From NCBI GenBank assembly GCA_945952105.1, contig CAMFGZ010000015.1:62001-126000 (forward strand): a stretch of DNA of 64,000 nucleotides. Direction: 5' to 3'. The DNA is from an uncultured Rhodospirillaceae bacterium. GTDB taxonomy: Bacteria > Pseudomonadota > Alphaproteobacteria > Reyranellales > Reyranellaceae. Below, piece after piece: positions 51,174-59,557 of this stretch. Position numbers and translations under genes: made by a program. Each line of letters opens with the position of its first letter. Within the stretch, counting starts at the first letter, position 1. Below the pieces are notes generated by a model that saw only the letters and a program-made list of their open reading frames with translations, had not been told where the DNA came from and searched no databases.

Positions 51174-51303
51174 TCCGTCGTCTCGACCGAAGCGCCGCAG
51201 GCGCGTAGCGGAGAGACCTTCGCTCCACCAAAAGCCATCAAATTGTAGAGAGAAGGTCTCTCCGCTACGCCTCGCTGCGCGAGGCTTCGGTCGAGACGAC
51301 GGA
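51174..51303. repeat. Long branched inverted repeat between convergent genes
   Basis: Outer arms of 20 bp (51174-51193 and 51284-51303) and inner arms of 18 bp (51204-51221 and 51252-51269) are perfectly complementary. They are separated on each side by a short unpaired patch that itself forms a small hairpin (about 51192-51204 and 51269-51285). The centre is a 30-nt loop. The single-stranded form would fold as a cruciform-like structure with side branches. It lies in the 171-bp gap between moaA and a convergent DMT gene, so it may block read-through both ways. It also looks like a dispersed REP/BIME-type element. Confidence 0.85.
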
Positions 51304-51319
51304 GTTGATTTTCTGCACT

Positions 51320-52246
51320 CTACGCCTCGGGATTGGCCTTCGCGTTCGCCGTTTTGATCTGGGCTCGCCGCACGGCCTCGCGGTGGGAGATGTAGAGGGC
51401 GCTGCCGAAGATCACCGCAGCGCCGACGAAGGTCCAGATGTCGGGTTTCTGGAAGAACAGGAAATAGCCCAGCATCGTGTTCCAGATCAGCGACAGGAAG
51501 CCGATCGGCTGCAGCAGTGTGATGTCGGCGAGCTGGTAGCCGCGCTGCTGGCAGATATGGCCGAGCGTCCCGGCCGCACCCGCGAGCAGGAACCAGAAGA
51601 TGTCGACCAGTTGCGGTGTCTGCCAGAACCAGAGCGCGAACGGCAGGGCGCAGATCACGATGACGATGTTCTGCCAGATGACGATGGTGGTCGAGGAATC
51701 GGTGCGCGCCAGCGCTTTCGAGATGAGGTTGGACGCCGAGAAGATGGGCGTCGAGATCAGGATGCAGATGACCCCGAGATGGATCTCGCCGAAACCCGGG
51801 CGGATGATGATCATGGCGCCGATGAAGCCGACGATGACGGCAATCCAGCGCCGCAAACGCACGTCTTCCGCCAGGAACATGGCGGCCCCGATGGTGACGA
51901 AGATCGGCCCCGTGAAGCCGAGAGCCGTGATCTCTGCCAGGGTGGTTAGCGGCAGGGCCACGAACCACAGCATCATGCCGGCCGTATGGATGGCGCCGCG
52001 CGAGATGTGAAGCGGCAGGCGCCTGGTGTGAAGCGAACGGTACAGGCCAAGCCTCACGACGAACGGCACCAGGAACAGGGCGCCGAAGAAATAGCGCAGG
52101 AACGCCATCACGTAGGGATTGAGATGCTGTGCGGGGATCAGCGTAAAGACGTTGAGGAGCGCAAACAGCACGCCCGAAAAGGCGACCCAGAGGATGCCGC
52201 GCAAATTCGGCGGCAGCGCGAGCCAGCGGGCGACGAGGACGGACAC
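51320..52246 (-). CDS. DMT-family (EamA) transporter
   Basis: A 308-residue permease with ten hydrophobic segments in two EamA repeats (FSGVLFALLNVFTLIPAQHLNPYVMAFLRYFFGALFLVPF and the second half with FGEIHLGVICILISTPIFSASNLISKALAR). The family exports metabolites such as amino acids or nucleosides; the substrate is unknown. It starts with GTG at 52246. The C-terminus is cytosolic and charged (REAVRRAQIKTANAKANPEA). The long hairpin lies just downstream. Confidence 0.88.
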   Translation of the reverse strand: MSVLVARWLALPPNLRGILWVAFSGVLFALLNVFTLIPAQHLNPYVMAFLRYFFGALFLVPFVVRLGLYRSLHTRRLPLHISRGAIHTAGMMLWFVALPLTTLAEITALGFTGPIFVTIGAAMFLAEDVRLRRWIAVIVGFIGAMIIIRPGFGEIHLGVICILISTPIFSASNLISKALARTDSSTTIVIWQNIVIVICALPFALWFWQTPQLVDIFWFLLAGAAGTLGHICQQRGYQLADITLLQPIGFLSLIWNTMLGYFLFFQKPDIWTFVGAAVIFGSALYISHREAVRRAQIKTANAKANPEA

Positions 52247-52331
52247 GTCGGCACTATGTCACAGGCACTGAAAGCCCGCACCTTTCGATGACGGCCGGCT
52301 TCCGAGCGGCGAAGCCGGCGGCGTCCGACGC

Positions 52332-53051
52332 TTACTTCGCCAGTTCGTGCAGGGGCAGGCTTGCCGGCGCGGAGCCAGAGGGTGGCTGCTCGCGAAGACG
52401 AGAGACGCGGGCCACCATGTCCTCGATATAGGCGTCGTGAATACCGAGCGAGCGCGCGTGATCGGCGGTGTTGGTCAGGTAGTCACGGCAGGCGCCGCGG
52501 CGGCCCTCTGCGAAGGCGATGTGATGAGCCTGTCGTTCGATCGGCAGATCGCCGCAATACTGGCAGTGCTCCGGATCGACGACGAAGGAGATGGCCGAGA
52601 CTGTCCGGCCGTCCTTCAGCCGGGTCGGAACCCAGCGCGCCTTGTAGAGGCCCGCCAGCATTTCGCGATTCCACAGCAGGCCGAGTTCGGTCTGCACAAG
52701 CTCGGCCGAGACGCGATAGGCGATGCCTTCACATCCGCCGCCCTCCTCGAGCGCCAGCATCAGGCCCGGCAATTCAGGCGTGCCGCGGCCCATGGGCGTC
52801 CAGAAGCAGAAGGACCGTCGCCAGCCGTCGACTTTGCAGGACTGGGCCTCGGCATATTCGAGTGCCGGATTCCACATCAACGAGCCGTAGGCGAAGATCC
52901 AGACGTCGGTGCCGGGCTCGTGATCGGCCAGTGTCTCCCGCAGGCTGGCTTCGCGCTCGGCCGAGGACAGGAAGAAGTGGTAACCGGCGGCACGCGCATC
53001 GGCCACGATCTGGTCGATCCGCTCGGACGTCAGGTCCTCTCGCGTCAGCAA
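52332..53051 (-). CDS. chaC: ChaC-like gamma-glutamylcyclotransferase
   Basis: A 239-residue protein. FAYGSLMWNP (53-62) is the ChaC/GGCT phosphate-like binding loop, followed by GWRRSFCFWTPMGRGTPELPGLMLALEEGGGCEGIAYRV, and CQYCGDLP, a family-typical Cys pair. ChaC enzymes cleave glutathione to 5-oxoproline and Cys-Gly. It lies 10 bp downstream of the MaoC gene on the same strand and is likely co-transcribed with it. The name is by family; activity is not tested. Confidence 0.88.
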   Translation of the reverse strand: MLTREDLTSERIDQIVADARAAGYHFFLSSAEREASLRETLADHEPGTDVWIFAYGSLMWNPALEYAEAQSCKVDGWRRSFCFWTPMGRGTPELPGLMLALEEGGGCEGIAYRVSAELVQTELGLLWNREMLAGLYKARWVPTRLKDGRTVSAISFVVDPEHCQYCGDLPIERQAHHIAFAEGRRGACRDYLTNTADHARSLGIHDAYIEDMVARVSRLREQPPSGSAPASLPLHELAK

Positions 53052-53061
53052 ACGCGAGCCC

Positions 53062-53529
53062 TCAGGTGCCGTAGACGATGGACATGGTCTCGGCCACGCA
53101 GGCCGGACGCTCCTGTCCCTCGATTTCGATCGTGACCTGATTGGTCAGTCGCACGCCGCCTTTGTCCATCGGATCGGCGGCAATCAGCTTGGCGCGGGCG
53201 CGCACCTTCGAACCGGCCTGGACCGGGCTGGTGAAGCGCACCTTGTTGCAGCCGTAGTTGATGCCGTTGCGCACGTTGTTGATGTGCGAGATCTCGGAAT
53301 TGAGCATCGGGATCAGCGAGAGCGTCAGGAAGCCGTGGGCGATGGTCTTTCCGCCCGGCATATCCTTCTTCGCGCGCTCGACGTCGACATGGATCCACTG
53401 ATGGTCGCCCGTGGCATCGGCGAACAGGTTGATTCGTTCCTGGGTGATCTCGACCCAGTCGCTCACGCCGATTTCCTCTCCCACGTGCTTGGTCATCTCG
53501 CTGGGATGGGAGAACTCTCGCTTTGCCAT
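53062..53529 (-). CDS. MaoC-family (R)-specific enoyl-CoA hydratase-like protein
   Basis: A 155-residue hotdog-fold protein. The hydratase signature FADATGDHQWIHVD (36-49) has the catalytic Asp42 and His47, though the usual D-x-N-P reads D-H-Q-W. It also has GGKTIAHGFLTLSLIP. Members hydrate enoyl-CoA to R-3-hydroxyacyl-CoA; NodN-like relatives have less clear roles. A GAGG site precedes ATG 53529. The adjacent ChaC gene is 10 bp downstream. The open frame continues to 53686 without family sequence. Confidence 0.86.
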   Translation of the reverse strand: MAKREFSHPSEMTKHVGEEIGVSDWVEITQERINLFADATGDHQWIHVDVERAKKDMPGGKTIAHGFLTLSLIPMLNSEISHINNVRNGINYGCNKVRFTSPVQAGSKVRARAKLIAADPMDKGGVRLTNQVTIEIEGQERPACVAETMSIVYGT

Positions 53530-53679
53530 TCACAGCCTCGTCTTCATTAACTTCATTAAATCTGCAACTTGTAGCCAAATCGCACGTCTGCACGCGTCCG
53601 GCGGCTCCCTCTGATTTGTATCGTCGCGGGGATTTGCCCATCATGCCACTCACAAGAATGCACAGGAGGAGACCCCCAG

Positions 53680-54501
53680 ATGGCATATGAGACCGTCCTC
53701 TTCGACGTGGCGGACCGGATCTGCACCATCACGCTCAACCGCCCGGAACGACTCAACGCCTGGACCCGGCAGATGCACCTCGACCTCAAGGACGCCATGC
53801 ACAAGGCCGGCTCCGACCCGGAGGTGCGGGTGATCATCCTCACCGGTGCGGGCCGCGGTTTCTGCGCCGGCGCCGACATGGGTGGACTGCAGGCGATCGG
53901 CTCCGGAGCCACGGCCGACCGGACGACCAAGGCCCAGGAAGGCCTGCCCGGCGGCAGCACCCTGCCGGAATTCAGGATGAACTACTCTTATTTCCCGGCG
54001 ATCCCGAAATTCATCATCGCCGCGATCAATGGCCCGGCGGCTGGGTTGGGCATGGTGATCCCCCTCTACGCCGACCTGCGCTTTGCCGCCGAATCCGCGG
54101 TCTTTACGACGGCCTTTGCCCAGCGAGGCCTGATCGCCGAGCACGGGGTGAGCTGGCTGCTGCCAAAGCTGGTCGGGCTGCCAACGGCGCTCGACCTGCT
54201 TTGCTCGGCCCGCAAGTTCCGCGCGCCCGAGGCGTTGGCCATGGGCCTGGTGAACCGGGTCATCCCCGACGACAAGCTGCTGGCCGAGGCACGAGCCTAT
54301 GCCAGCCTGCTGGCGAACACGGTCTCGCCGAGATCGGTGGCGGTGATGAAGCGGCAGATCTGGGAGGCTGAGTTCCAGACCCTGGCCGAGGCAACGACGC
54401 AGGCCAACCACGAAATGGAGCTGTCGTTCCAGACCTCGGACTTCAAGGAAGGCGTCGCGCACTACCTCGAGAAGCGCGCAGCGCGCTTCACCGGAAGATA
54501 G
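53680..54501 (+). CDS. Enoyl-CoA hydratase family protein (crotonase 4)
   Basis: A 273-residue crotonase: TLNRPERLNAW, oxyanion hole FCAGADMGG and NGPAAGLGMVIPLYADLRFA, active-site block AFAQRGLIAEHGVSWLLPKLVG with Glu present, and the full C-terminal YLEKRAARFTGR. Probable enoyl-CoA hydratase in acyl-CoA breakdown. ATG 53680 has an ideal AGGAGGAGA site. It ends 12 bp before the end of the convergent ABC permease gene. Confidence 0.9.
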   Translation: MAYETVLFDVADRICTITLNRPERLNAWTRQMHLDLKDAMHKAGSDPEVRVIILTGAGRGFCAGADMGGLQAIGSGATADRTTKAQEGLPGGSTLPEFRMNYSYFPAIPKFIIAAINGPAAGLGMVIPLYADLRFAAESAVFTTAFAQRGLIAEHGVSWLLPKLVGLPTALDLLCSARKFRAPEALAMGLVNRVIPDDKLLAEARAYASLLANTVSPRSVAVMKRQIWEAEFQTLAEATTQANHEMELSFQTSDFKEGVAHYLEKRAARFTGR

Positions 54502-54513
54502 CCGGCATACGCT

Positions 54514-55311
54514 TCAGACCTTCTCCGTTTGGCCGGCTTTCGGCTGCCACGTCATCAGGCGGCGCTCGACGGTTCCCACGAGGCTGTCGAGCGCGAGGGC
54601 ACAGGCCGTCAGCACGAGGATACCGGCGAAGACGGTGTTGATGTCGAACGTCCCCTCCGCCTGAAGGATCAGGTAGCCGACGCCCATCGAGGAGCCGAGA
54701 TACTCGCCGACCACGGCGCCTACGAAGGCCAGCCCTACGGCGTTGTGCAGGCTGGCGAACACCCAGCTCATGGCGCTCGGCAGGTAGATCGAACGCAGGA
54801 GCTGGCGCTTCGAGGCGCCCAGCATGCGTGCATTGGCGATCAGGTTGGGGCTGACCTCGCGTACGCCCTGGTAGACGTTGAAGAACACCACGAAGAAGAC
54901 GAGCGTGACCCCGAGCGCCACCTTCGACCAGATGCCGAGCCCGAACCACACCGCGAAGATCGGCGCCAGTACCACCCTCGGCATCGAATTGAAGCCCTTG
55001 ATGTAGGGATCCATGATTGCCGAGGCGGTCGGCGACAGCGCCAGCCACAGGCCGATGCCGAGCCCCGAGGCCGCACCGATCACGAAGCCCAGCGCCGTCT
55101 CCAGCAAGGTAATGCCCAGATGGGCGAAGATCTCCCCGCTCACGAACCAGTCGACGATCACCCAGAAGACTTTCTGCGGCTCGCCGAAGAAGAAGGCGGC
55201 GCGATTGGCCTTGTCGAAATAGAAGGGCGGCACGAGACCCGGCTTCGTCATCACGTACCAGAACAGCACGAGCAGGCCGAGAACGAGCAACTGGGCGATC
55301 CTGAGCCTCAT
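54514..55311 (-). CDS. ABC importer permease (TauC/SsuC type)
   Basis: A 265-residue permease with six membrane segments and the EAA-like block ISPNLIANARMLGASKRQLLRSIYLPSAMSWVFAS typical of nitrate/sulfonate/taurine importers. It follows the ATPase gene after 1 bp on the same strand. The substrate is set by the binding protein at 56147-57181 and cannot be read from this subunit. Confidence 0.9.
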   Translation of the reverse strand: MRLRIAQLLVLGLLVLFWYVMTKPGLVPPFYFDKANRAAFFFGEPQKVFWVIVDWFVSGEIFAHLGITLLETALGFVIGAASGLGIGLWLALSPTASAIMDPYIKGFNSMPRVVLAPIFAVWFGLGIWSKVALGVTLVFFVVFFNVYQGVREVSPNLIANARMLGASKRQLLRSIYLPSAMSWVFASLHNAVGLAFVGAVVGEYLGSSMGVGYLILQAEGTFDINTVFAGILVLTACALALDSLVGTVERRLMTWQPKAGQTEKV

Positions 55312-55312
55312 C

Positions 55313-56140
55313 TCAGACCGCCTTCTGCCGCTGGTAGGCTTTCAGCACTTCTTCCTTCATGGCGGCCCAGATCTCGCGATGAAGGTCGAGAAAGGCCGGC
55401 GTCATCCTAATCTCCGACACGTCCCGCGGGCGCGGCAGATCGACCCTGAAATCGCCGATCGGATGAGTCGCCGGACCGGCCGACAGCACGACCACGCGAT
55501 CGGACAGCGCGATCGCCTCCTCGAGATCGTGGGTGATGAACAGCACCGACTTGCGATCCTCGGCCCACAGCGCCAGCAGCTCGTTCTCCATGAGCTGCCG
55601 CGTCTGGACGTCGAGTGCCGAGAAGGGCTCGTCCATCAGCAGGATGTCAGGGCTCAGGATCAGCGTCTGGGCCAGCGCCAGCCGCTTGCGCATGCCGCCC
55701 GACATCTGGTGCGGATAGCGGTCGCCGAAGCCCGCGAGGCCGACGCGGCGCAGCCACGCCTCGCCCTGCGCCAGCGCCTCGGGGCGCGGCACACCGCGGA
55801 ACTCGAGTCCGGCGATGACATTGTCGATCCCGGTTCGCCACGGCATCAGCGCATCGGCCTGGAACATGTAGCCCGCTCGACGGTTCACGCCGTTCGCCGG
55901 CAGCAGCCGCTCGCCGAACACCTTTACCGTGCCGGAGGATGGTTCGAGCAGTCCCGCCGCCACGTTCAGCAAGGTGGACTTGCCGCAGCCGGTGGGCCCG
56001 ACCACCGACACGAACTCGCCGCGCGCGATATTGAGCGTCGTGTTGGCCACGGCGGTGTAGGGCTCGCTCGCCGCGTCGCGCGCGGCGAAGCGGCAGGTAA
56101 TGTCGGCCAGCGCCAGCGCCGGCCCTTCGTTCGGCGTCAC
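55313..56140 (-). CDS. ABC importer ATP-binding protein (TauB/SsuB type)
   Basis: A 275-residue ATPase: Walker A GPTGCGKST (48-56), Q-loop GYMFQADALMPW, signature MSGGMRKRLALA, Walker B ILLMDEPFSALD and H-loop FITHDLEEAIALSD. GTG start at 56140 directly after the binding-protein stop (6 bp). With the permease 1 bp downstream it forms a three-gene importer operon of the sulfonate/nitrate/taurine class. Confidence 0.92.
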   Translation of the reverse strand: MTPNEGPALALADITCRFAARDAASEPYTAVANTTLNIARGEFVSVVGPTGCGKSTLLNVAAGLLEPSSGTVKVFGERLLPANGVNRRAGYMFQADALMPWRTGIDNVIAGLEFRGVPRPEALAQGEAWLRRVGLAGFGDRYPHQMSGGMRKRLALAQTLILSPDILLMDEPFSALDVQTRQLMENELLALWAEDRKSVLFITHDLEEAIALSDRVVVLSAGPATHPIGDFRVDLPRPRDVSEIRMTPAFLDLHREIWAAMKEEVLKAYQRQKAV

Positions 56141-56146
56141 GTCGAA

Positions 56147-57181
56147 CTAGCTGCGCTTGGCGGCGCGCTGGGCGAACTCATTGTTCCAGGTATCGGCGAG
56201 CTTCACCGTCGCGGGCTTTATCGCCGGATCGCTCTCCGCCAGGAACTTGAGGCAGTTCTCCATGGCCCCGGCCGGCATGGTGCCGTCCGGCGAGATCGTT
56301 TCGCGCACACCGGCGAACGACTTCTCGTAGACCGCGCGGTCGCCCAGCAGGTAGCCTTCGGGCACCGCGTTCGCGACATCAGCCGGCGTGGCGGTCTGCA
56401 GCCACTGGTTGGCGCGCACGATGCCGGTGGCGAGCGCCTGCGTCGTGCCCGGGTTTTTCTTGATGAAGTCGGTTTGCGAATAGAGGCTGGCCGCCGGAAA
56501 GGCGCCGCCGAAGACCTCCTGATTGCCCTTGGTCGTGCGCGTGTCGACCAGCACCTTCACAAGGTTCTTGTCGGTAAGGATGGTCAGCGCCGGATCGGTC
56601 TGGGAAACACCGTCGACCTCTCCCTTCTCGATCGCGGCGATGACCGAGGCGCCGGCACCGACCCCGATCGCCACGACGTCGCTGGCCTTCAGGCCGCCCT
56701 TGGCGGCCCAGAAGTTGAGCAGCATGTGGGTCGACGACCCGGGCGCGGTGACGCCGAACTTCATACCCTTGATGTCGGCCGGGCCCTTCACCCGGGCGGC
56801 CACGTCGTTGCGCAGCGCGATGCAGATCTGCATGCCGCGGCCGATCAGGGCGAAGCCCGTGACGTCCTGCCCGCGCTGCTGCATGCGGATCGTATGTTCG
56901 TAGGCACCGGCGACGACGTCGGCGCTGCCTCCCATCAGGGCCTGCAGGGACTTGGCACCGCCCTGGAAGTCGTTGATCTCGACGTCGATGCCGGCTTCCT
57001 TGAAGAAGCCCTTGCGCTCGGCGATCGTCAGCGAAAGATAATAGAGCGCGGACTTGCCGCCCACCGCCAGGATGACCTTGCTCTTCTCGGGCTTGGCCTG
57101 CGCCCGCGCGACATGGGGCGCCGCCAGTAGCATCGGGGTGGCCGCCAGCAAGGTCCGGCGCCGCATCTGCAGCTTGGTCAT
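56147..57181 (-). CDS. ABC importer solute-binding protein (SsuA/TauA/NMT1-like)
   Basis: A 344-residue binding protein. The signal sequence MTKLQMRRRTLLAATPMLLAAPHVARA has an RRR-T-L stretch that suggests possible Tat export. The mature NMT1/THI5-like body begins EKSKVILAVGGKSALYYLSLTIAERKGFFKEAGIDVEI. It would bind an organic sulfonate, nitrate-like or pyrimidine-type ligand; which one is unknown. ATG 57181 has GGAGGAAAC immediately upstream; the frame to 57241 is not needed. First gene of the importer operon. Confidence 0.9.
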   Translation of the reverse strand: MTKLQMRRRTLLAATPMLLAAPHVARAQAKPEKSKVILAVGGKSALYYLSLTIAERKGFFKEAGIDVEINDFQGGAKSLQALMGGSADVVAGAYEHTIRMQQRGQDVTGFALIGRGMQICIALRNDVAARVKGPADIKGMKFGVTAPGSSTHMLLNFWAAKGGLKASDVVAIGVGAGASVIAAIEKGEVDGVSQTDPALTILTDKNLVKVLVDTRTTKGNQEVFGGAFPAASLYSQTDFIKKNPGTTQALATGIVRANQWLQTATPADVANAVPEGYLLGDRAVYEKSFAGVRETISPDGTMPAGAMENCLKFLAESDPAIKPATVKLADTWNNEFAQRAAKRS

Positions 57182-57253
57182 CGTTTCCTCCGCGACAGGC
57201 TTGTTTTCCGGCAGCTTGCCGCAAGCCTCACGGAGGGGCAACGACGGATAGAG

Positions 57254-58117
57254 CTACTTGAACTTACGCTCCTGCCACCACGGGAAGTAGGACGGCATGC
57301 CGTCGCTGACCTTCATGGGGAAGCGTGCCGGGCGCTTTTCGAGGAAGGCGGTCACGCCCTCCTTAACGTCCTCCGACTTCCCGCGCGAATAGATGCCCTT
57401 GGAATCGACCTTGTGCGCTTCCATCGGATGGTCCGCGCCCAGCATCTTCCAGATCATTTGCCGATTGAGCGCAACCGAGACCGGCGCTGTGTTGTCGGCG
57501 ATCTCGCGGGCCAGCGCATAGGCCGACGGCAGGAGATCCTCGGCCTTGTGGATCGAGCGCACGAGGCGGCCGTTCAGCGCCTCCTCAGCCGAGAAGACGC
57601 GGCCGGTCATCACCCATTCCAGCGCCTGCTGCGGACCCACGAGGCGCGGCAGGAACCAGCTCGAGCAGGCCTCCATGACGATGGCGCGGCGCGTGAAGAC
57701 GAAGCCGTAGCGGGCCGCCTCCGAGGCGAGGCGGATGTCCATGGCAAGCTGCATGGTGATACCAACGCCGACCGCCGGGCCGTTGCAGGCGGCGATCGTG
57801 GGCTTCAGGGATTCGTAGAGGCGAAGGGTGAAGAGGCCGCCGCCGTCGCGATGGCCATCGAGGCCGGGATCGACCGGTCCGCGGTTTTCGGCGTTGAAGG
57901 TGTTGGCGCCACCCGAGAGATCGGCACCGGCGCAGAAGCCGCGGCCTGCACCGGTGAACACCACCGCGCGCACATCGTCGTCGCGGTCGGCGCGATCCAT
58001 CGCGTCGAGCAGCTCCGACAGCATCTTGCCGGTGAAGGCATTGAGCTTTTCGGGCCGGTTGAGGGTGATGGTAAGGATGCCGTCCTTGGCTTCGTACTTG
58101 ATCTGCTCGTAATTCAC
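57254..58117 (-). CDS. Enoyl-CoA hydratase family protein (crotonase 5)
   Basis: A 287-residue crotonase: ILTITLNRPEKLNAFTG, oxyanion-hole FCAGADLSGG and NGPAVGVGITMQLAMDIRLA, active-site RRAIVMEACSSWFLPRLVG with Glu. The tail FLEKRPARFPMKVSDGMPSYFPWW is extended like that of the crotonase at 4570-5424, its closest match in the window. Start is GTG 58117 (VNYEQIKYEAKDG) with a gaggga site; the frame extends to 58156. It lies 72 bp upstream of the ABC binding-protein gene on the same strand. Confidence 0.9.
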   Translation of the reverse strand: MNYEQIKYEAKDGILTITLNRPEKLNAFTGKMLSELLDAMDRADRDDDVRAVVFTGAGRGFCAGADLSGGANTFNAENRGPVDPGLDGHRDGGGLFTLRLYESLKPTIAACNGPAVGVGITMQLAMDIRLASEAARYGFVFTRRAIVMEACSSWFLPRLVGPQQALEWVMTGRVFSAEEALNGRLVRSIHKAEDLLPSAYALAREIADNTAPVSVALNRQMIWKMLGADHPMEAHKVDSKGIYSRGKSEDVKEGVTAFLEKRPARFPMKVSDGMPSYFPWWQERKFK

Positions 58118-58127
58118 GGGACGTCCC

Positions 58128-58460
58128 TCACGCCTGGTTGATGAGAACGACACCACCCACGATCAGGGCAATGCCGCCGATCTGCTTGATGCCGAACGGC
58201 TCGCCAAAAAGGAAGTGGCCGAGCACTGCAACGATCGCATAGGAGAGCGACACGCTGGGAAAGGCGACCGAGACCGGAATCTTGCGCAGCGCGACGATGT
58301 AGAGGAAGGCTGCCGAGCCGTAGAGCGCGAGCCCCATGATGGTCGAAGGGCGGAACAGCTGGCTGATGAAGTCCGGCGCATCGGCGCCCGCCTTCAGGAG
58401 CATCTGGCCGCCGATGCCGGTCAGGATGCCGATCCCAAGCGCCACGTAATAGATCATCAT
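58128..58460 (-). CDS. Small four-helix SMR/ArnE-like membrane protein (possible lipid-linked sugar flippase)
   Basis: A 110-residue protein with four membrane segments (starting MMIYYVALGIGILTGIGGQMLLKAG). Length and topology fit the small multidrug resistance fold, but the essential Glu of EmrE in helix 1 is absent, and the GQxxLK pattern recalls the ArnE/ArnF flippases of undecaprenyl-linked aminoarabinose. The gene is next to an ArnC/GtrB-like glycosyltransferase, methyltransferase and GT-C-like protein, which favours flipping of a polyprenyl-phosphate sugar. It starts at tandem ATGs (58460/58457) after GGGGAGAG; the longer frame to 58523 is weaker. Confidence 0.72.
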   Translation of the reverse strand: MMIYYVALGIGILTGIGGQMLLKAGADAPDFISQLFRPSTIMGLALYGSAAFLYIVALRKIPVSVAFPSVSLSYAIVAVLGHFLFGEPFGIKQIGGIALIVGGVVLINQA

Positions 58461-58519
58461 CCCCCGTCTCTCCCCATTTGACTTCCGCTCGTCCATCGAC
58501 GGGCCGCAGCGACGGATTC

Positions 58520-59557
58520 TCATGCTTCATCCGACGGCTCGCGATGCGGCTGGCCGGCCGCCCGCGTATCGACCTTCGGGCGCTCGATGTCGAGCCCGTC
58601 GGGGCCGGAGCCCTGGCGGAAGACTTCGCGCACCAGGTATTGCGGCTTGCGGTTCACGGCCAGGAACATGCTGCCGAGATACTCGCCGATCATCCCGATC
58701 ACCAGAAGCTGCACGCCCGCGAGCACGAGCACGGCGACCATCAGCGACGCCCAGCCCTGCGGCGGCTTGTCGGAAATGATCGCCTCGACGATCGTAATGC
58801 CGGCGGCCAGCGCCCCCAGGGCGCCGAAGACCAGGCCGAGAATGGTCGCGCCGCGGAGCGGCATCACCGAGAAGTTGAGGAACATCGCCAGCCACAGGCG
58901 CAACAGCCGGCGCAGCGTATAGTTCGACCGACCCTCGGCGCGCGGCAGGTGATTGACCTGCAGGCGGCTCACATTCTGGGTGATCTGGAAGATGAGGCCG
59001 TCGACATAGGGAGCCGGTCCTTCGTAGCTGGCGGTCACGCGCTCGACCAGAAAGCGGGACATGCAGCGGAAGCTCGAGAGATAGAGGCCGGGCGGCTTGT
59101 CGATCAGCTTATCGGCACACCAGTTGGTGAAGCGGCTGCCGAGATTGCGCCAGGCCGCGTGCTTCTTCTCTTCGTAGTAGGTGTAGACGGCGTCGTAGTT
59201 GCCGTCGCGGGCATGCTCGAACAGGCGTCGCACTTCTTCCGGCGGGTTCTGCAGGTCGTCGTCCATGGTGATCGCATAAGCGCCGCGCGCCCGTCCCAGG
59301 CCGGCCATCACCGCATTGTGCTCGCCGAAATTGCGGCTGAGGCTCAGCACGACCACCGGCGCGCCGGGTTGCGCGGCAAGCTGCTTGCAGACGTCGAGGC
59401 TGTTGTCAGGACTGCCGTCGACCACCAGCACGATCTCAAGCCCGCCCTCGATTTCGAGCGCCCGCAGCGCTGCGACGAGGTCTCCGACCGTGGCCGCTCC
59501 ATTGTAGACGGGAACGACGATGGAGAGCGCCGGCGCGGTTTCAGAGGTCTCAAGCAT
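58520..59557 (-). CDS. Polyprenyl-phosphate glycosyltransferase (ArnC/GtrB-like family 2)
   Basis: A 345-residue family 2 glycosyltransferase: APALSIVVPVYNGAATVGDL, LVVDGSPDNSLDV, LSRNFGEHNAVMAGLG, and the ArnC/DPM-type metal motif MDDDLQNPPEEV (98-109). Two C-terminal membrane segments (about 232-258 and 265-292) precede the basic tail, as in enzymes that put a sugar onto undecaprenyl phosphate at the inner face. It overlaps the upstream methyltransferase gene by 8 bp (ATG 59557; a GTG at 59560 is adjacent) and precedes the small flippase-like gene. Confidence 0.9.
   Translation of the reverse strand: MLETSETAPALSIVVPVYNGAATVGDLVAALRALEIEGGLEIVLVVDGSPDNSLDVCKQLAAQPGAPVVVLSLSRNFGEHNAVMAGLGRARGAYAITMDDDLQNPPEEVRRLFEHARDGNYDAVYTYYEEKKHAAWRNLGSRFTNWCADKLIDKPPGLYLSSFRCMSRFLVERVTASYEGPAPYVDGLIFQITQNVSRLQVNHLPRAEGRSNYTLRRLLRLWLAMFLNFSVMPLRGATILGLVFGALGALAAGITIVEAIISDKPPQGWASLMVAVLVLAGVQLLVIGMIGEYLGSMFLAVNRKPQYLVREVFRQGSGPDGLDIERPKVDTRAAGQPHREPSDEA

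Noticed and set aside
58128..58460. EmrE-type multidrug exporter assignment for the small membrane protein
   Set aside because: The essential helix-1 Glu is missing and the neighbours are glycan enzymes, so a flippase-like role is preferred.
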